Below, piece after piece: positions 35,319 to 45,771 of a stretch of 64,000 nucleotides of DNA (within the stretch, counting starts at the first letter, position 1; every line of letters starts with the position of its first letter). Made by a program: the position numbers and the translations under genes. The stretch is from positions 1 to 64,000 of the forward strand of contig CABYND010000001.1 in the NCBI GenBank assembly GCA_902520195.1, given 5' to 3'. This stretch comes from Halieaceae bacterium (lineage in GTDB: Bacteria > Pseudomonadota > Gammaproteobacteria > Pseudomonadales > Halieaceae). The notes below the pieces were generated by a model, which searched no databases, was not told where the DNA came from, and saw only the letters and a program-made list of their open reading frames with translations.

Positions 35319-36265
35319 TACGGGCTGGCATAGTCCTGCAAGTGGCCCAGCGACTCATAAAAACCGGTCATGGTGCCCTGAATCACCTCCGCCACGGGTT
35401 GGACCGCATCGATGCGGCCCACTACCTGACCAGACAGCGGAATCGCCGCTTCCATGTCCCCTCCAAAATATAACTCTTGCACACCAGCCAACTGCTCGCG
35501 AAAGTCGAAGGCCCCCAGCGGCTGCAGTGCGGCGGTGCGCTCAGTGCGCAGTGCCCGGAGTGCCGGCCGGGACTGCTGATTCAAAAACACCGTATCGGTC
35601 TCCTTCGCCTCGACCACCGCCTGCTTCCAGTTCTGATGGACCGGGGACTCAGCGCTACTCAGCATGCGGGTGCCCATTTGCACCCCCTCGGCACCCATCG
35701 CGAAAGCGGCGGCCATCGAGGGGCCGTCGCAAATGCCGCCTGCAGCGATAACCGGGATATCAGTGCGCGAACGAATGAGGGGTAGGAGCACCATCAGCGA
35801 GACCGGGCTGGGGTTTTTAAAACCACCGCCCTCGCCGCCCTCGACGATCAAGCCATCCACGCCACAGTCGATCGCCTTGAGCGCCATATCGAGCGTGGGC
35901 ACCACATGAAAAACCTTAATGCCCGCCTGCTGAAAGATCTCGGTGCAGACCGCCGGGCTGCCTGAGGAGGTGGTGACAAAAGGCAGGTTCTGTTCGATCA
36001 CGAAGTCGATAAAGTCGCTGCCCTTCACAAAGGCGAGCGCGACATTCATGCCAAAGGGCTTGTCCGTGAACTCACGCATTTTCAAGACCTCGCCACGGAT
36101 CGCGTCGAGCTCACCGGAACCGGTTTCGATAATGCCCAGGCCACCGGCGTTGCAGACTGCTGAGGCGAGTTGGGCTCTGGCAATCCAGCTCATAGGCGCC
36201 TGAATGATGGGGTAGTCGGTCCCCGTGATCTCGGTCACTCGATTTGTGATTGGTGGGGCGCTCAT
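35318..36265 (-). CDS. Nitronate monooxygenase / 2-nitropropane dioxygenase family
   Basis: FMN-dependent TIM-barrel oxidoreductase, 315 residues. Family features: YPIIQAPMSWIARAQLASAVCNAGGLGIIE at the start (pieces PIIQAPMSWIA and AVCNAGGLGIIE), GVDGLIVEGGEGGGFKNP, IPVIAAGGICDGPSMAAAFAMGAEGVQMGTRML. Members oxidise nitronates, but several act in other pathways or as enoyl reductases, so the reaction here is open. ATGA overlap with the upstream GST-like gene and one-base overlap with the downstream one show tight operon coupling. Confidence 0.9.
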   Translation of the reverse strand: MSAPPITNRVTEITGTDYPIIQAPMSWIARAQLASAVCNAGGLGIIETGSGELDAIRGEVLKMREFTDKPFGMNVALAFVKGSDFIDFVIEQNLPFVTTSSGSPAVCTEIFQQAGIKVFHVVPTLDMALKAIDCGVDGLIVEGGEGGGFKNPSPVSLMVLLPLIRSRTDIPVIAAGGICDGPSMAAAFAMGAEGVQMGTRMLSSAESPVHQNWKQAVVEAKETDTVFLNQQSRPALRALRTERTAALQPLGAFDFREQLAGVQELYFGGDMEAAIPLSGQVVGRIDAVQPVAEVIQGTMTGFYESLGHLQDYASP

Positions 36266-37302
36266 TTCACTCCCTCCAACATGGGCTCAATCCCGGTGCC
36301 GGCGATTAACGCATCGACGAGCGCCTGATCGGCTGCCGACAGCTGACCATATTGGTCGCGGGTCCACTGCAGGCACTTGGCCTGATAGGGGAAGGTCCGC
36401 TGGTGCCACCTCGCGCCATCGATCTCGCATTCCCAGGTCTTCTCCTGCGCCATCACGGCTTGCGCGTTAGCAAGTTGCGCCGGTGTGTAGACCCGCCCGA
36501 TTTCCTCTAATAACCCCCTGAGGCTCGCCGGCTGATCCTCGATGGCGATCCAATCTGAGTCCTCCGGCATCAGGCCGCTGCCATCCGGCATGCGATCGAC
36601 CCAACCGACCGTGCGCGGCGCAATCGCATGGGCAATTTCCCGCGAGGTGGGATCAAAGCCCACCAACTGACTCAACTGACCGAACAAACCAAAGTCGCCG
36701 GCACCCGGGCGACGGCCCAGCATGAACGGCTGGTTGGCGAGATGTGCGTCCATCGCGCCAAGAAACCGCCGGTAACTGGCGTCAATAATGGGTGCCGTTT
36801 CCTCGTTGGAGCCCACAACCCAGAGTCTCTCGATCTGTCGCTGAGAGACATAGTCCTTGAACTGCTGGAAGGCCTCTTGAGGCATAGAGACATCCATGCT
36901 GAGCGGTAACTTGGTGCCGGCATTGGCGGCGTCCGCTTCGAAATGCCAGCGGTAGTGGAACATATATTTGGTACACCACTCGTCGGCGAAATCCTCAATC
37001 AGGTAATCGATAAAGGCGAGTGCTGGATCTTCAGGTAATACCGACCGGCCAACGTTGTCCGCTTCCAGTCGACGAATGATGGGCGTGGAGTCACAGTGCG
37101 CAGTGAGCTCGCCGCCCTCCTCAAAAAAGAAGGTTGGCATAAAGGTCGGCGTGGGAGCCTCGACACCCAATGCCTCGCACCTTGTCTCGGGCTGACCCCA
37201 GGTAATAGCGTAGGGGATGCGTCGGTATCGCAGCAGGGCCACCATCTTCTGGGTGTAGGGCGAGCCGGTGCCCCCCACCAGCTGGACGGGTTCGAGAGAC
37301 AT
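36262..37302 (-). CDS. Glutathione S-transferase-like protein, first gene of the operon
   Basis: About 346 residues. N-terminal thioredoxin-like domain VQLVGGTGSPYTQKMVALLRYRRIPYA (pieces GGTGSPYTQKMVALL and RYRRIPYAITWG) with CDSTPIIRRLEA for the gamma-glutamyl contact (DST), then an all-helical domain with LIEDFADEWCTKYMFHYRWH and NQPFMLGRRPGAGDFGLFGQL. A C-terminal extension of about 90 residues contains WECEIDGARWHQRTFPYQAKCLQW, also present in the interrupted paralogue, so the pair forms its own subgroup. ATG at 37302 has AAGGAG 8 bases before it. The palindromic operator lies 38 bases upstream. Role probably conjugation or isomerisation in a degradation pathway. Confidence 0.8.
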   Translation of the reverse strand: MSLEPVQLVGGTGSPYTQKMVALLRYRRIPYAITWGQPETRCEALGVEAPTPTFMPTFFFEEGGELTAHCDSTPIIRRLEADNVGRSVLPEDPALAFIDYLIEDFADEWCTKYMFHYRWHFEADAANAGTKLPLSMDVSMPQEAFQQFKDYVSQRQIERLWVVGSNEETAPIIDASYRRFLGAMDAHLANQPFMLGRRPGAGDFGLFGQLSQLVGFDPTSREIAHAIAPRTVGWVDRMPDGSGLMPEDSDWIAIEDQPASLRGLLEEIGRVYTPAQLANAQAVMAQEKTWECEIDGARWHQRTFPYQAKCLQWTRDQYGQLSAADQALVDALIAGTGIEPMLEGVK

Positions 37303-37339
37303 CTTTGGCACTCCTTGCAGCGTCTTGAAACGATCTATA

Positions 37340-37362
37340 TATTGGCATAAACAGTGCCAATA
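37340..37362 (-). promoter_or_regulatory. Regulon operator copy 1: TATTGGCA-N7-TGCCAATA
   Basis: Perfect 8-bp half-sites TATTGGCA (37340-37347) and TGCCAATA (37355-37362) with spacer TAAACAG. On the minus strand TTGGCA (37360-37355) can act as -35 and TATAGA (37339-37334) as -10, though 15 bases apart, which is short. It is 38 bases before the GST-like gene. The same palindrome occurs at 46026, 48916 and, degenerate, 50972. Confidence 0.85.
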
Positions 37363-37585
37363 AGTAAGCGCCGGGTCGCTCGTAGAGGATCGTCACTGTG
37401 TGATGAAAACGCCATCGCCACAGCGAGTATCAGGGTTATGGCGACAACAAAATAGCGCTGTGGTGTATCAGATTTGATGATTGCCGGGACGAGCAACCTG
37501 ACGGCCGGCCCTCACGAAAGTCTATTGCGGGTACAGTTTGCAAGTGCTGCCTACAGGTAGCTCTTAAAGCACTGTTAACAGGTAA

Positions 37586-37601
37586 CAGGCACCTGTGCCT
37601 G
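37586..37601. repeat. 16-bp palindrome before the membrane protein gene
   Basis: CAGGCAC-CT-GTGCCTG is a perfect inverted repeat, 32 bases upstream of the ATG at 37634. It could be an operator or an mRNA leader hairpin; it is unrelated to the TTGGCA palindromes. Confidence 0.4.
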
Positions 37602-37633
37602 ACATGTTGTCGCTCACTACGGAGACTGCCGAT

Positions 37634-38284
37634 ATGACATCACGACGCAAACTGTGGCTCAGCTCCATCGTGCTTTATGCGCTGTTCGTCAGCTGGTACA
37701 CCGATTTCGGTGGCCCACTGACTGAAGCAGAAATACAGGCATATATCAGCAAGAGCGAAAACCTCGACCTGGGCGGAGACCCTTCCGCTCACGGCGCGCT
37801 GCTTGAGTTTCTGCGCAATGACACGGGTGGCCAATTTCTGATGTTCAATGCTGTCGATCTAGCGAAGAACCCGCCGCCAATGGAGGGCGCGCCGCCCGAT
37901 GCCGACGGGCAAACGTTCATCGACCTCTACATGGAATACATGATCCCTGCGCTGCTCTCCCGAGCGAGTCACCCCGTTGTGGTGGGCAAGTCGGTCGCCG
38001 ACAGCCTCGATCTACTAGGTATCGAAGGTGCCGAGGCGTGGTCGGACGGCGCGATCATGCGGTACCGCAGCCGACGCACGCTGGTCAACATCATCAGCAA
38101 TCCAGAGTTTTACGCGCGGCACGATTTCAAACTGGCGGGGCTCGAAAAGACCATTGCCTACCCCATCGAGCCACGGATTTTTCTCGGTGACCTGCGTCTA
38201 TTACTGGGGCTCTTCATGCTGGCGGTCACAGCACTCCTTGATGCCCGCCTCGCGCGAAAAGCGCTCCGCGTCGATTCCGCTTAG
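37634..38284 (+). CDS. Two-TM protein with a probable dimeric alpha/beta-barrel (DUF1330-like) domain
   Basis: A 216-residue protein with a membrane helix near each end (LWLSSIVLYALFVSWY and LRLLLGLFMLAVTALLDARLA). Between them, GQFLMFNAVDLAKN, YMEYMIPALLSRASHPVVVG, AEAWSDGAIMRYRSRRTLVNIIS and DFKLAGLEKTIAYPI follow the strand-helix order of small ferredoxin-like domains such as DUF1330 (antibiotic monooxygenase-like). I do not recognise the exact family. ATG at 37634 has GGAG 9 bases upstream. It precedes the Baeyer-Villiger monooxygenase gene by 72 bases in the same direction. Confidence 0.6.
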   Translation: MTSRRKLWLSSIVLYALFVSWYTDFGGPLTEAEIQAYISKSENLDLGGDPSAHGALLEFLRNDTGGQFLMFNAVDLAKNPPPMEGAPPDADGQTFIDLYMEYMIPALLSRASHPVVVGKSVADSLDLLGIEGAEAWSDGAIMRYRSRRTLVNIISNPEFYARHDFKLAGLEKTIAYPIEPRIFLGDLRLLLGLFMLAVTALLDARLARKALRVDSA

Positions 38285-38356
38285 CTTTCTTGGTTTTTCA
38301 CCGCAAGTTGTATAGCTTGCAGCAACTGACAGTTTCCTCTCCCGCTCACTGACCCT

Positions 38357-40150
<1,794 letters not shown>

Positions 40151-40158
40151 GCGGTAGT

Positions 40159-41034
40159 TTAAGAGCGCTTTAAAGCGTCCTTATGCAGGCGCGGTAACAG
40201 ACGCGGTGTACTGGCGACATAGGCCTGGTACGCCGGGTCATCGCCCCATAGCTCCTGACCCCGCCTCATGAGTGTTGGAATGCCGCTAACGCGCGTGAGC
40301 AAGGCGTGCACAAAGAGCGGCGAGAGCATCACCACCCACTGGGTGCCCGATAGATAGGGTATCGCTATCACCGCAATGCCAGCCCACAGCAGGATTTCGC
40401 CAAAGTAGTTGGGGTGGCGGGCGCGGGCCCAAAGGCCAACGTTTATAAATTGACCGGCGTTGGCCGGGTCTGCCCTGAAGCGCAACTTTTGCTGATCAGC
40501 GATCACTTCGACAGTAAAGCCTGCCATCCACATCACGGCGCCGATGACATAAATCACGCCCACCGCTGTCGGTTCTTCACTCAGTATGGCGGTCAGTGCG
40601 GCACAGCTGGTCATCACCACCCAGGCGCCCTGCAGCGTCCAGGCGACGAAAAAGCGCGACGACGAAACCTTGATGTGATCGAAGCGTTGATCACCACCTG
40701 CCGCGTTGATGCGGCGGAACAAAAAGCTGCCGAGACGGCCGGCCCAGAGGAAGATCATGACCGCGATAAGCCATTGTGCGCCCGAAGGCGCGGCGACAAC
40801 ACTAATGGCCGCCAGTGTGACTGCGATATAGGTGATGCTCCCGATGAGGTCATAGAACCGCTCGGTCTGAAAAAGCCGGGCGGGAATAAATGCCAGCCAC
40901 TGGATACCAAAAGCGCCCAAGGCCAAGGTGGTCATTGCGGGCCAGCCTGCCAAAGTATGCCCCGCGGGATTGGCCAGCGAGGCGACGCCGAGGGGCAGAC
41001 CCACAGCCAGCAGAATAAAAATGAGTTTCTTCAT
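40159..41034 (-). CDS. DUF1295 (steroid 5-alpha-reductase-like) membrane protein
   Basis: A 291-residue integral membrane protein with about seven hydrophobic segments. The C-terminal half has the family region FRADPANAGQFINVGLWARARHPNYFGEILLWAG (pieces AGQFINVGLWARARHPNYFGE), where Arg-His-Pro-Asn-Tyr-Phe-Gly-Glu is the conserved cofactor-binding pattern of the steroid reductase/ICMT fold. DUF1295 proteins are thought to be NADPH-dependent reductases, mostly uncharacterised. It is convergent with the Baeyer-Villiger monooxygenase gene, 8 bases apart, and followed upstream by a DUF2855 gene in the same direction. Confidence 0.88.
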   Translation of the reverse strand: MKKLIFILLAVGLPLGVASLANPAGHTLAGWPAMTTLALGAFGIQWLAFIPARLFQTERFYDLIGSITYIAVTLAAISVVAAPSGAQWLIAVMIFLWAGRLGSFLFRRINAAGGDQRFDHIKVSSSRFFVAWTLQGAWVVMTSCAALTAILSEEPTAVGVIYVIGAVMWMAGFTVEVIADQQKLRFRADPANAGQFINVGLWARARHPNYFGEILLWAGIAVIAIPYLSGTQWVVMLSPLFVHALLTRVSGIPTLMRRGQELWGDDPAYQAYVASTPRLLPRLHKDALKRS

Positions 41035-41136
41035 TGCGTCACGGCTCTTGTTATTGGGGGCGAACGCCCTCTTATGCTTTCGAGCTAAATACTCTCTACG
41101 CCGATATCCGGTTCAGGGAGCGTTTTAGCGTTGGGC

Positions 41137-42231
41137 TCAGGTCTCGGCCTGCAGCGACACCATGACTCCACGCTGACCCGAAACCTGATTGCATAATAGG
41201 CCTTGCCAGATCGCGTCGCAGGCGTCGGCACCCGTGTGGGATTCCATCAGGAGCTTTGGAGCCAGCTGAGTCACCAGCTCGATACTTGCCGCGTAAGCCT
41301 TGCCCATCATGACACCGCGACCCCACTCGCCATCACGCTTTTCAATTTGTGCCGGCGCAAAGAACACTTGCGGCTCGCTCCCAGGGAACGGCTCACCATC
41401 CACTGACCGGCCAAACTGATCCCAGTGGGTCGCCCCCACCAATAGCGTGTGAGCGGCATTGTTCTGGAGGCTGTGATGCAGGCGCGACCGGACTTCAACA
41501 TCCCCGGCGATATCAATATATGCGCTCGGTTCATTCGCAACACTTCCAACCTCGCTATAGGACACGACGCGGTCGTAGCAACCGAGCGCCTCGGAGAAGG
41601 CAACGTTTTGATCGCTGGTGAGACCAGCGATGGCGCCCTGGAAGCCCGCAGCGCGAATAAATGCTGCGGTGCTGAAACCCGTCTTGGAGGAAGCAGAGCC
41701 AATTAAGATTTGCTCCACGCCGAACCAGTCGTTATCCAGAAGCAAATCGGCAATCACGTAACCGGTCATAAATAGAGGGAAAAAGATGCAGCGCTGATCC
41801 TCGAGTGCCTGAAGCTGAGCCGGCTCCGACTGGGTGCGTGCGTAATCGTTGTAGAGACTTGGGAGCTCTCCTCGATGGGGCATCGCGTCAGTAAACCCCC
41901 GCTCGGAGCGTTCACCCGGCCTCATCACCACATGGCTCGCCATGGGAAAGAACCCATAGAGCCGCTCCCCGACAGCAATGCCTTCAGCATGGCTCACGAG
42001 CACCTCGGCAATACCCCACACCGTGACCTTGCCCCAGGGATCTTCCCCGGTGGGATAGAACTGCCAATAACCGAACATGTCTCCTGACGCCGCGTAAGTG
42101 ACGTTGTTGGCAGTCATTGCAAACTTGTCGATGGCGACCAGTATCTCGCCCTCACTGGGCGTCGGCATATCACCCTGCACCACTCGAGTGTGGTGATAAT
42201 CGGTTCGGTCGACCCACATTTCCGTGAGCAT
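41137..42231 (-). CDS. DUF2855 family protein
   Basis: About 364 residues. Matches the DUF2855 pattern, a family distantly related to medium-chain oxidoreductases: EILVAIDKFAMTANNVTYAASGDMFGYW, WGIAEVLVSHAEGIAVGERLYGFFPMA, then LIGSASSKTGFSTAAFIRA in the Rossmann-like part. No activity is established. The ATG at 42231 has AGAGGAG six bases before it, so I reject the longer start at 42252. Directly downstream of the anchored hypothetical protein (42278-42964), 46 bases apart, probably the same transcript. Confidence 0.85.
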   Translation of the reverse strand: MLTEMWVDRTDYHHTRVVQGDMPTPSEGEILVAIDKFAMTANNVTYAASGDMFGYWQFYPTGEDPWGKVTVWGIAEVLVSHAEGIAVGERLYGFFPMASHVVMRPGERSERGFTDAMPHRGELPSLYNDYARTQSEPAQLQALEDQRCIFFPLFMTGYVIADLLLDNDWFGVEQILIGSASSKTGFSTAAFIRAAGFQGAIAGLTSDQNVAFSEALGCYDRVVSYSEVGSVANEPSAYIDIAGDVEVRSRLHHSLQNNAAHTLLVGATHWDQFGRSVDGEPFPGSEPQVFFAPAQIEKRDGEWGRGVMMGKAYAASIELVTQLAPKLLMESHTGADACDAIWQGLLCNQVSGQRGVMVSLQAET

Positions 42232-42277
42232 GGGAATCTCCTCTAGCATCATGGAGTTAAGTCAGTGCACAGGCGCT

Positions 42278-42964
42278 TTAAAAAAACTCGAAACGCATGC
42301 CGCGAGGCTTGGGCACTTTGTTTTCCTCAGGCAGGGTGCATAACCGCTCCATGCGCGTCACAGAGCTGTCGGCGTATTCCCAGATCAGCTCGTCACCATC
42401 TCGGTAACGGCGAACTACTCTCGGCCCCCAACCAAAAACATAAAAGTTAAGGATTTTGTCTTCCCAGATCATGCTTGCTGAGGTCCGCATACAGTGCTCT
42501 TTGCCCGCCAAAGTGAAAAGCACCGAACCCTCCGTGTCGTTGGTGTTGAGCCCGCCAGTACTGTTTGGACCGTAATCGTGTATGAGCCCCGCCGCGGTCA
42601 CAACAACCCGGTTACCACATTGCTCCACCCGCTCCACATGCCCTACGTGGCCCCCGGATATCCCACGCCAGAGGCCACGAATGTCGTCGGCTTCCGGCGG
42701 CAGTGGATCAGTGCACGCCGCCAGAACCGGTAACGGGAAATGATCATAAGCGCATCCGGGCGTGTTGGCTTTGGGAATATCGGAAGCTCTTCTTCCCGAA
42801 CCATCCAGTAACGGCAGTGCACAGTAGTTCACTGATGAGCCGTCACCGGCTAAAGTCGCGGGGTCAATGGTTAAGGGTGGTCGCGGAGAAAACCACCCGA
42901 GCCAAACTAACAAAAGAAGGAAAACGAAGATAACGGAAAGGCCGCGGATGAAAAGAGTTTTCAT
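42278..42964 (-). CDS. Membrane-anchored hypothetical protein with a Cys-rich external domain
   Basis: A 228-residue protein with one N-terminal membrane helix (GLSVIFVFLLLLVWLGWF) and an outside domain. Six Cys are spread through it (VNYCALP, GCAYDHF, LAACTDP, VEQCGNRV, EHCMRTS, RLCTLPE), suggesting disulfides in the periplasm. The DIRGLWRGISGGHVGHVERVEQCGNR and GDELIWEYADSSVTRMER stretches look like a lipocalin-type beta barrel. I do not recognise the family. It sits between DUF2855 and the TonB receptor terminator, in the same direction as DUF2855. Confidence 0.65.
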   Translation of the reverse strand: MKTLFIRGLSVIFVFLLLLVWLGWFSPRPPLTIDPATLAGDGSSVNYCALPLLDGSGRRASDIPKANTPGCAYDHFPLPVLAACTDPLPPEADDIRGLWRGISGGHVGHVERVEQCGNRVVVTAAGLIHDYGPNSTGGLNTNDTEGSVLFTLAGKEHCMRTSASMIWEDKILNFYVFGWGPRVVRRYRDGDELIWEYADSSVTRMERLCTLPEENKVPKPRGMRFEFF

Positions 42965-43014
42965 GAATATATTAAGAGTGCCGTAACGTTGTCTTAATTA
43001 ATTGACTAAGCACA

Positions 43015-43039
43015 ATAAAAAGGGCGGCCAGAGCCGCCC
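43015..43039 (-). terminator. Intrinsic terminator of the TonB receptor gene
   Basis: Read on the minus strand: GGGCGGC, loop TCTG, GCCGCCC, then TTTTTATT. A 7-bp GC stem followed by a T-run 27 bases after the receptor stop, a textbook rho-independent terminator. It isolates the receptor from the downstream genes. Confidence 0.9.
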
Positions 43040-43065
43040 TAATCAACCTAATCAGCTACGAAATA

Positions 43066-45771
43066 TTAAAAATTCCATGCCGCCTGAATGCCCCAGACTT
43101 CACCTCGGGTGTAGTAAGACATGTGCGAACCTCGCGCCAGGGGCACATCTGCGCCCCCGCTTCTTATACTTTCGTCAGTAATGTTTCGGCCGTACAGCAT
43201 TAACATCCAATTGTCTCCACGCAAACCTGTCCTGAGGTTAATCTGCTCGACGCCCTCTTGGAAATCGACTGGATCAAGGTCTCCGGTATAGATGTAGTCA
43301 TCGGTGAAATTCACATCAACCTCAGTGAACCAAATCATAGAGCCGATGGGCTGTACATATACAGCACCAAGCGAACCGCTATATTCAGCCGTACCAGTCC
43401 AGGCGCCAGAAAGGTCCTGAGAAATACCGGTGCGGTTGCCAGCTGCGTCAAACTGTTGCTCGCAAAGGCCATCTGCGGAGGAGATATTTGGGGAACTCGG
43501 AGTCAGACCACCGGTAGCAAAATTCAAAAACTCAATGTCTGATGTTTGCAGTGCTGTACACGCGGCACCCTCAAACGATCCATACTCAGCATCAACATAG
43601 CCAATCGCGGCGTTTAGGCGCAGCTTATCCGTCACCTGGAAAGCAGCGTCAACTTCGAAACCAGAAATTTCAGTGCTAGCGGCATTTGTCACAACAAATC
43701 CTAAGCCAACGAAAGTTGAGACCTGTTGGTCTTCATATTCGCTATTGAAATAAGCCCAGTTCAGTCGCATCCGACCGTCAAGAAAGGTGTGCTTTCCCCC
43801 TAATTCAACGGACCAGGCGGTCTCGTCATCGTATTCAAAACCTGGCCCTGGTTCGGTCCTGTTAATACATCCTGGCAAGTTTTGTAATGGGCAGAATGGG
43901 GAGCGGTTTATGACCGGATTTTGATCATCTACTGCGTTAAAACCACCACTCTTGAAGCCTTCCGTGTAGCTAGCATAGAGCAGGTGGTTATCCGAGGCAC
44001 TCCAGTTCAAAGTCACCGCTGGAATGACCTGATCGGTCTTACGCTCGTCTATAAAATGATGCGCCCAAGCATCGAAGAACGAACCCGAAAGTTCATGTTG
44101 TAGCAAATTCCCGATATCTGGCTGGCCTGCCAATATTGAGTCTTCCGGATTGAGTGTCTGGGTTGCCAACCCTTGAGCATCAGCAGTGCTATTGAGCCAT
44201 GTTTGCGCATCCGCCTCCTTAGTCTCTTCGGTGTAGCGAACACCTGCAATAAGGCTTAAGTTGTCCGTAATGTTAAAGGTGCCCTGAGCAAAAACGGCCC
44301 ATGATTCAGTATCCTGAGACCACTCTGACAATCGACCTGTCCTGCTCCACATACTGAGACCCTCAACGCCTACCGGGAGTGCTTGCGGCGGCAGGCCAAA
44401 GGCTGCAGCGACACCGGCGAGTTGTGCTGGACTGTAAGCTAAGATAGTTGGCAGCCCGCCTGTGAGCAGGGCTGTTACGGCGGGCTGACCGAATGTCCCA
44501 TCGACAGACACATTTCGACTTATGTCTTGGCTGGAGTCGATATAATTAGCCCCGATCACCCAGCTAAATCGCCCATCTAAATCAGACGCCAGCCGAATTT
44601 CCTGGCTAAACTGTTCAAACTCCGAATCATCGCTGCGCCCGATAAAATCTACCGGGAGAAAATCTGCCTCAATGCCGTCCTTATACTCGTATTCGGAAAC
44701 CCCCGTCACTAACGACAGGGTCATACCATTGGCAAATTCATGCTCAATATTTAAAGAAAACTCTTGGTTTTCCGTATCTGTTCCCGAAACTCGCTCCGGA
44801 CCATTTCCGTTATCCAAAGCTTCGGTACCGCCTATGGACAAGCCATCATAGTAAACGTCCCTGGATGAACGATTTGCATAGGTGGAGGCATTAAAACCCG
44901 GGTACGCAATACCCATTATTCCGTACATTGCTGCATTGGAGGCGGGCACAAATGGAGTCTCGCGAACACCATCACCATTTGCATCAACCAGAGTGGGCGC
45001 AAAAGTGGTCACAACAGAATTGCTACCAATTCTCTCGTATTCCGCGTACGTGTAGCGCAAACCAACCGAAGTGTTCTCGGAGGGCTGCCACTGCAAACCC
45101 AAGCGCATTATTGTCTCATCGGTGGTTGGTGAGTCGGAATAGGTGGCATTTGGCGCGACATTGTCGAGGTAACCGTCGATGGATCGATCCATCACGGAAA
45201 GCCTGATAGCAGCATTCTCCCCTAAACTCGTGCCGATATACCCTTCAAGGTACTCTCCGTTATCTGACTCAAAGCTTGCTGCAATCCGGCCCGACATTTC
45301 CTCACCAATCTCGGGCGCAGCTGAACGGACGTTGATCGCCCCGGCCAAAGTGTTTTTTCCAAACAAAATTCCTTGCGGCCCCCTAAGGACCTCCACCTGC
45401 TCCAGATCAAAGAGGCCTATTCTCGATTGTCGGCTTCGACCCAAATAAACGCCGTCGAGAAACAGTCCTACAGACTGCTCAAAGGATTGGTTTGATCCAA
45501 TAGAAATGCCGCGCATCGTGATGATCGTATTAACAGGGTTTTCGGCGACTGTGAAATTGGGCACGTAAGCACCAAGCTCCTGAAAGCTCCGTATAGAGGC
45601 ATCTTGAATCAAGTCTCCACTGATCGCGGTTACTGAAATTGGCACGTCCTGAAGACTTTCGGCGCGCTTCTGCGCTGTCACGACGACCTCTTCGAGTGCC
45701 TGACCAAAAGCTGTCGCCGACAGACTGGCCACCGCAGCACTCAAAGCTACTTTCGCATATGTTTTAACCAT
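43066..45771 (-). CDS. Large TonB-dependent receptor of the catabolic regulon
   Basis: A 901-residue outer-membrane receptor. The signal peptide ends SATAFGQA, followed by the TonB box EEVVVTAQKR and the plug start ESLQDVPISVTAISGDLIQ, typical of receptors for organic substrates in sphingomonads and marine gammaproteobacteria rather than siderophore receptors. The barrel ends in VWGIQAAWNF with the C-terminal Phe needed for assembly. ATG at 45771 has GGGAG 9 bases upstream; the in-frame extension to 45927 is rejected. It is divergent from the MBL-fold hydrolase; operator copy 2 lies in the 330-base gap. It would import the regulon's substrate. Confidence 0.93.
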   Translation of the reverse strand: MVKTYAKVALSAAVASLSATAFGQALEEVVVTAQKRAESLQDVPISVTAISGDLIQDASIRSFQELGAYVPNFTVAENPVNTIITMRGISIGSNQSFEQSVGLFLDGVYLGRSRQSRIGLFDLEQVEVLRGPQGILFGKNTLAGAINVRSAAPEIGEEMSGRIAASFESDNGEYLEGYIGTSLGENAAIRLSVMDRSIDGYLDNVAPNATYSDSPTTDETIMRLGLQWQPSENTSVGLRYTYAEYERIGSNSVVTTFAPTLVDANGDGVRETPFVPASNAAMYGIMGIAYPGFNASTYANRSSRDVYYDGLSIGGTEALDNGNGPERVSGTDTENQEFSLNIEHEFANGMTLSLVTGVSEYEYKDGIEADFLPVDFIGRSDDSEFEQFSQEIRLASDLDGRFSWVIGANYIDSSQDISRNVSVDGTFGQPAVTALLTGGLPTILAYSPAQLAGVAAAFGLPPQALPVGVEGLSMWSRTGRLSEWSQDTESWAVFAQGTFNITDNLSLIAGVRYTEETKEADAQTWLNSTADAQGLATQTLNPEDSILAGQPDIGNLLQHELSGSFFDAWAHHFIDERKTDQVIPAVTLNWSASDNHLLYASYTEGFKSGGFNAVDDQNPVINRSPFCPLQNLPGCINRTEPGPGFEYDDETAWSVELGGKHTFLDGRMRLNWAYFNSEYEDQQVSTFVGLGFVVTNAASTEISGFEVDAAFQVTDKLRLNAAIGYVDAEYGSFEGAACTALQTSDIEFLNFATGGLTPSSPNISSADGLCEQQFDAAGNRTGISQDLSGAWTGTAEYSGSLGAVYVQPIGSMIWFTEVDVNFTDDYIYTGDLDPVDFQEGVEQINLRTGLRGDNWMLMLYGRNITDESIRSGGADVPLARGSHMSYYTRGEVWGIQAAWNF

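Larger units (their letters stand above)
37303..37633. other. 331-base divergent regulatory gap
   Basis: No gene is visible. It holds the 23-bp palindromic operator at 37340-37362 for the leftward GST operon, an AT-rich leader, and a separate 16-bp palindrome at 37586-37601 ahead of the rightward membrane protein gene. The middle part shows nothing recognisable. Confidence 0.7.

Noticed and set aside
38310-38335. GCAAG...CTTGC and AGTTG...CAACT repeats before the Baeyer-Villiger monooxygenase gene
   Set aside because: Short 5-bp arms with different centres; not convincing as operator or terminator.
40168-40179. CGCTTTAAAGCG near the end of the DUF1295 gene as a terminator
   Set aside because: It lies inside the coding C-terminus of the gene and lacks a T-run on either strand.
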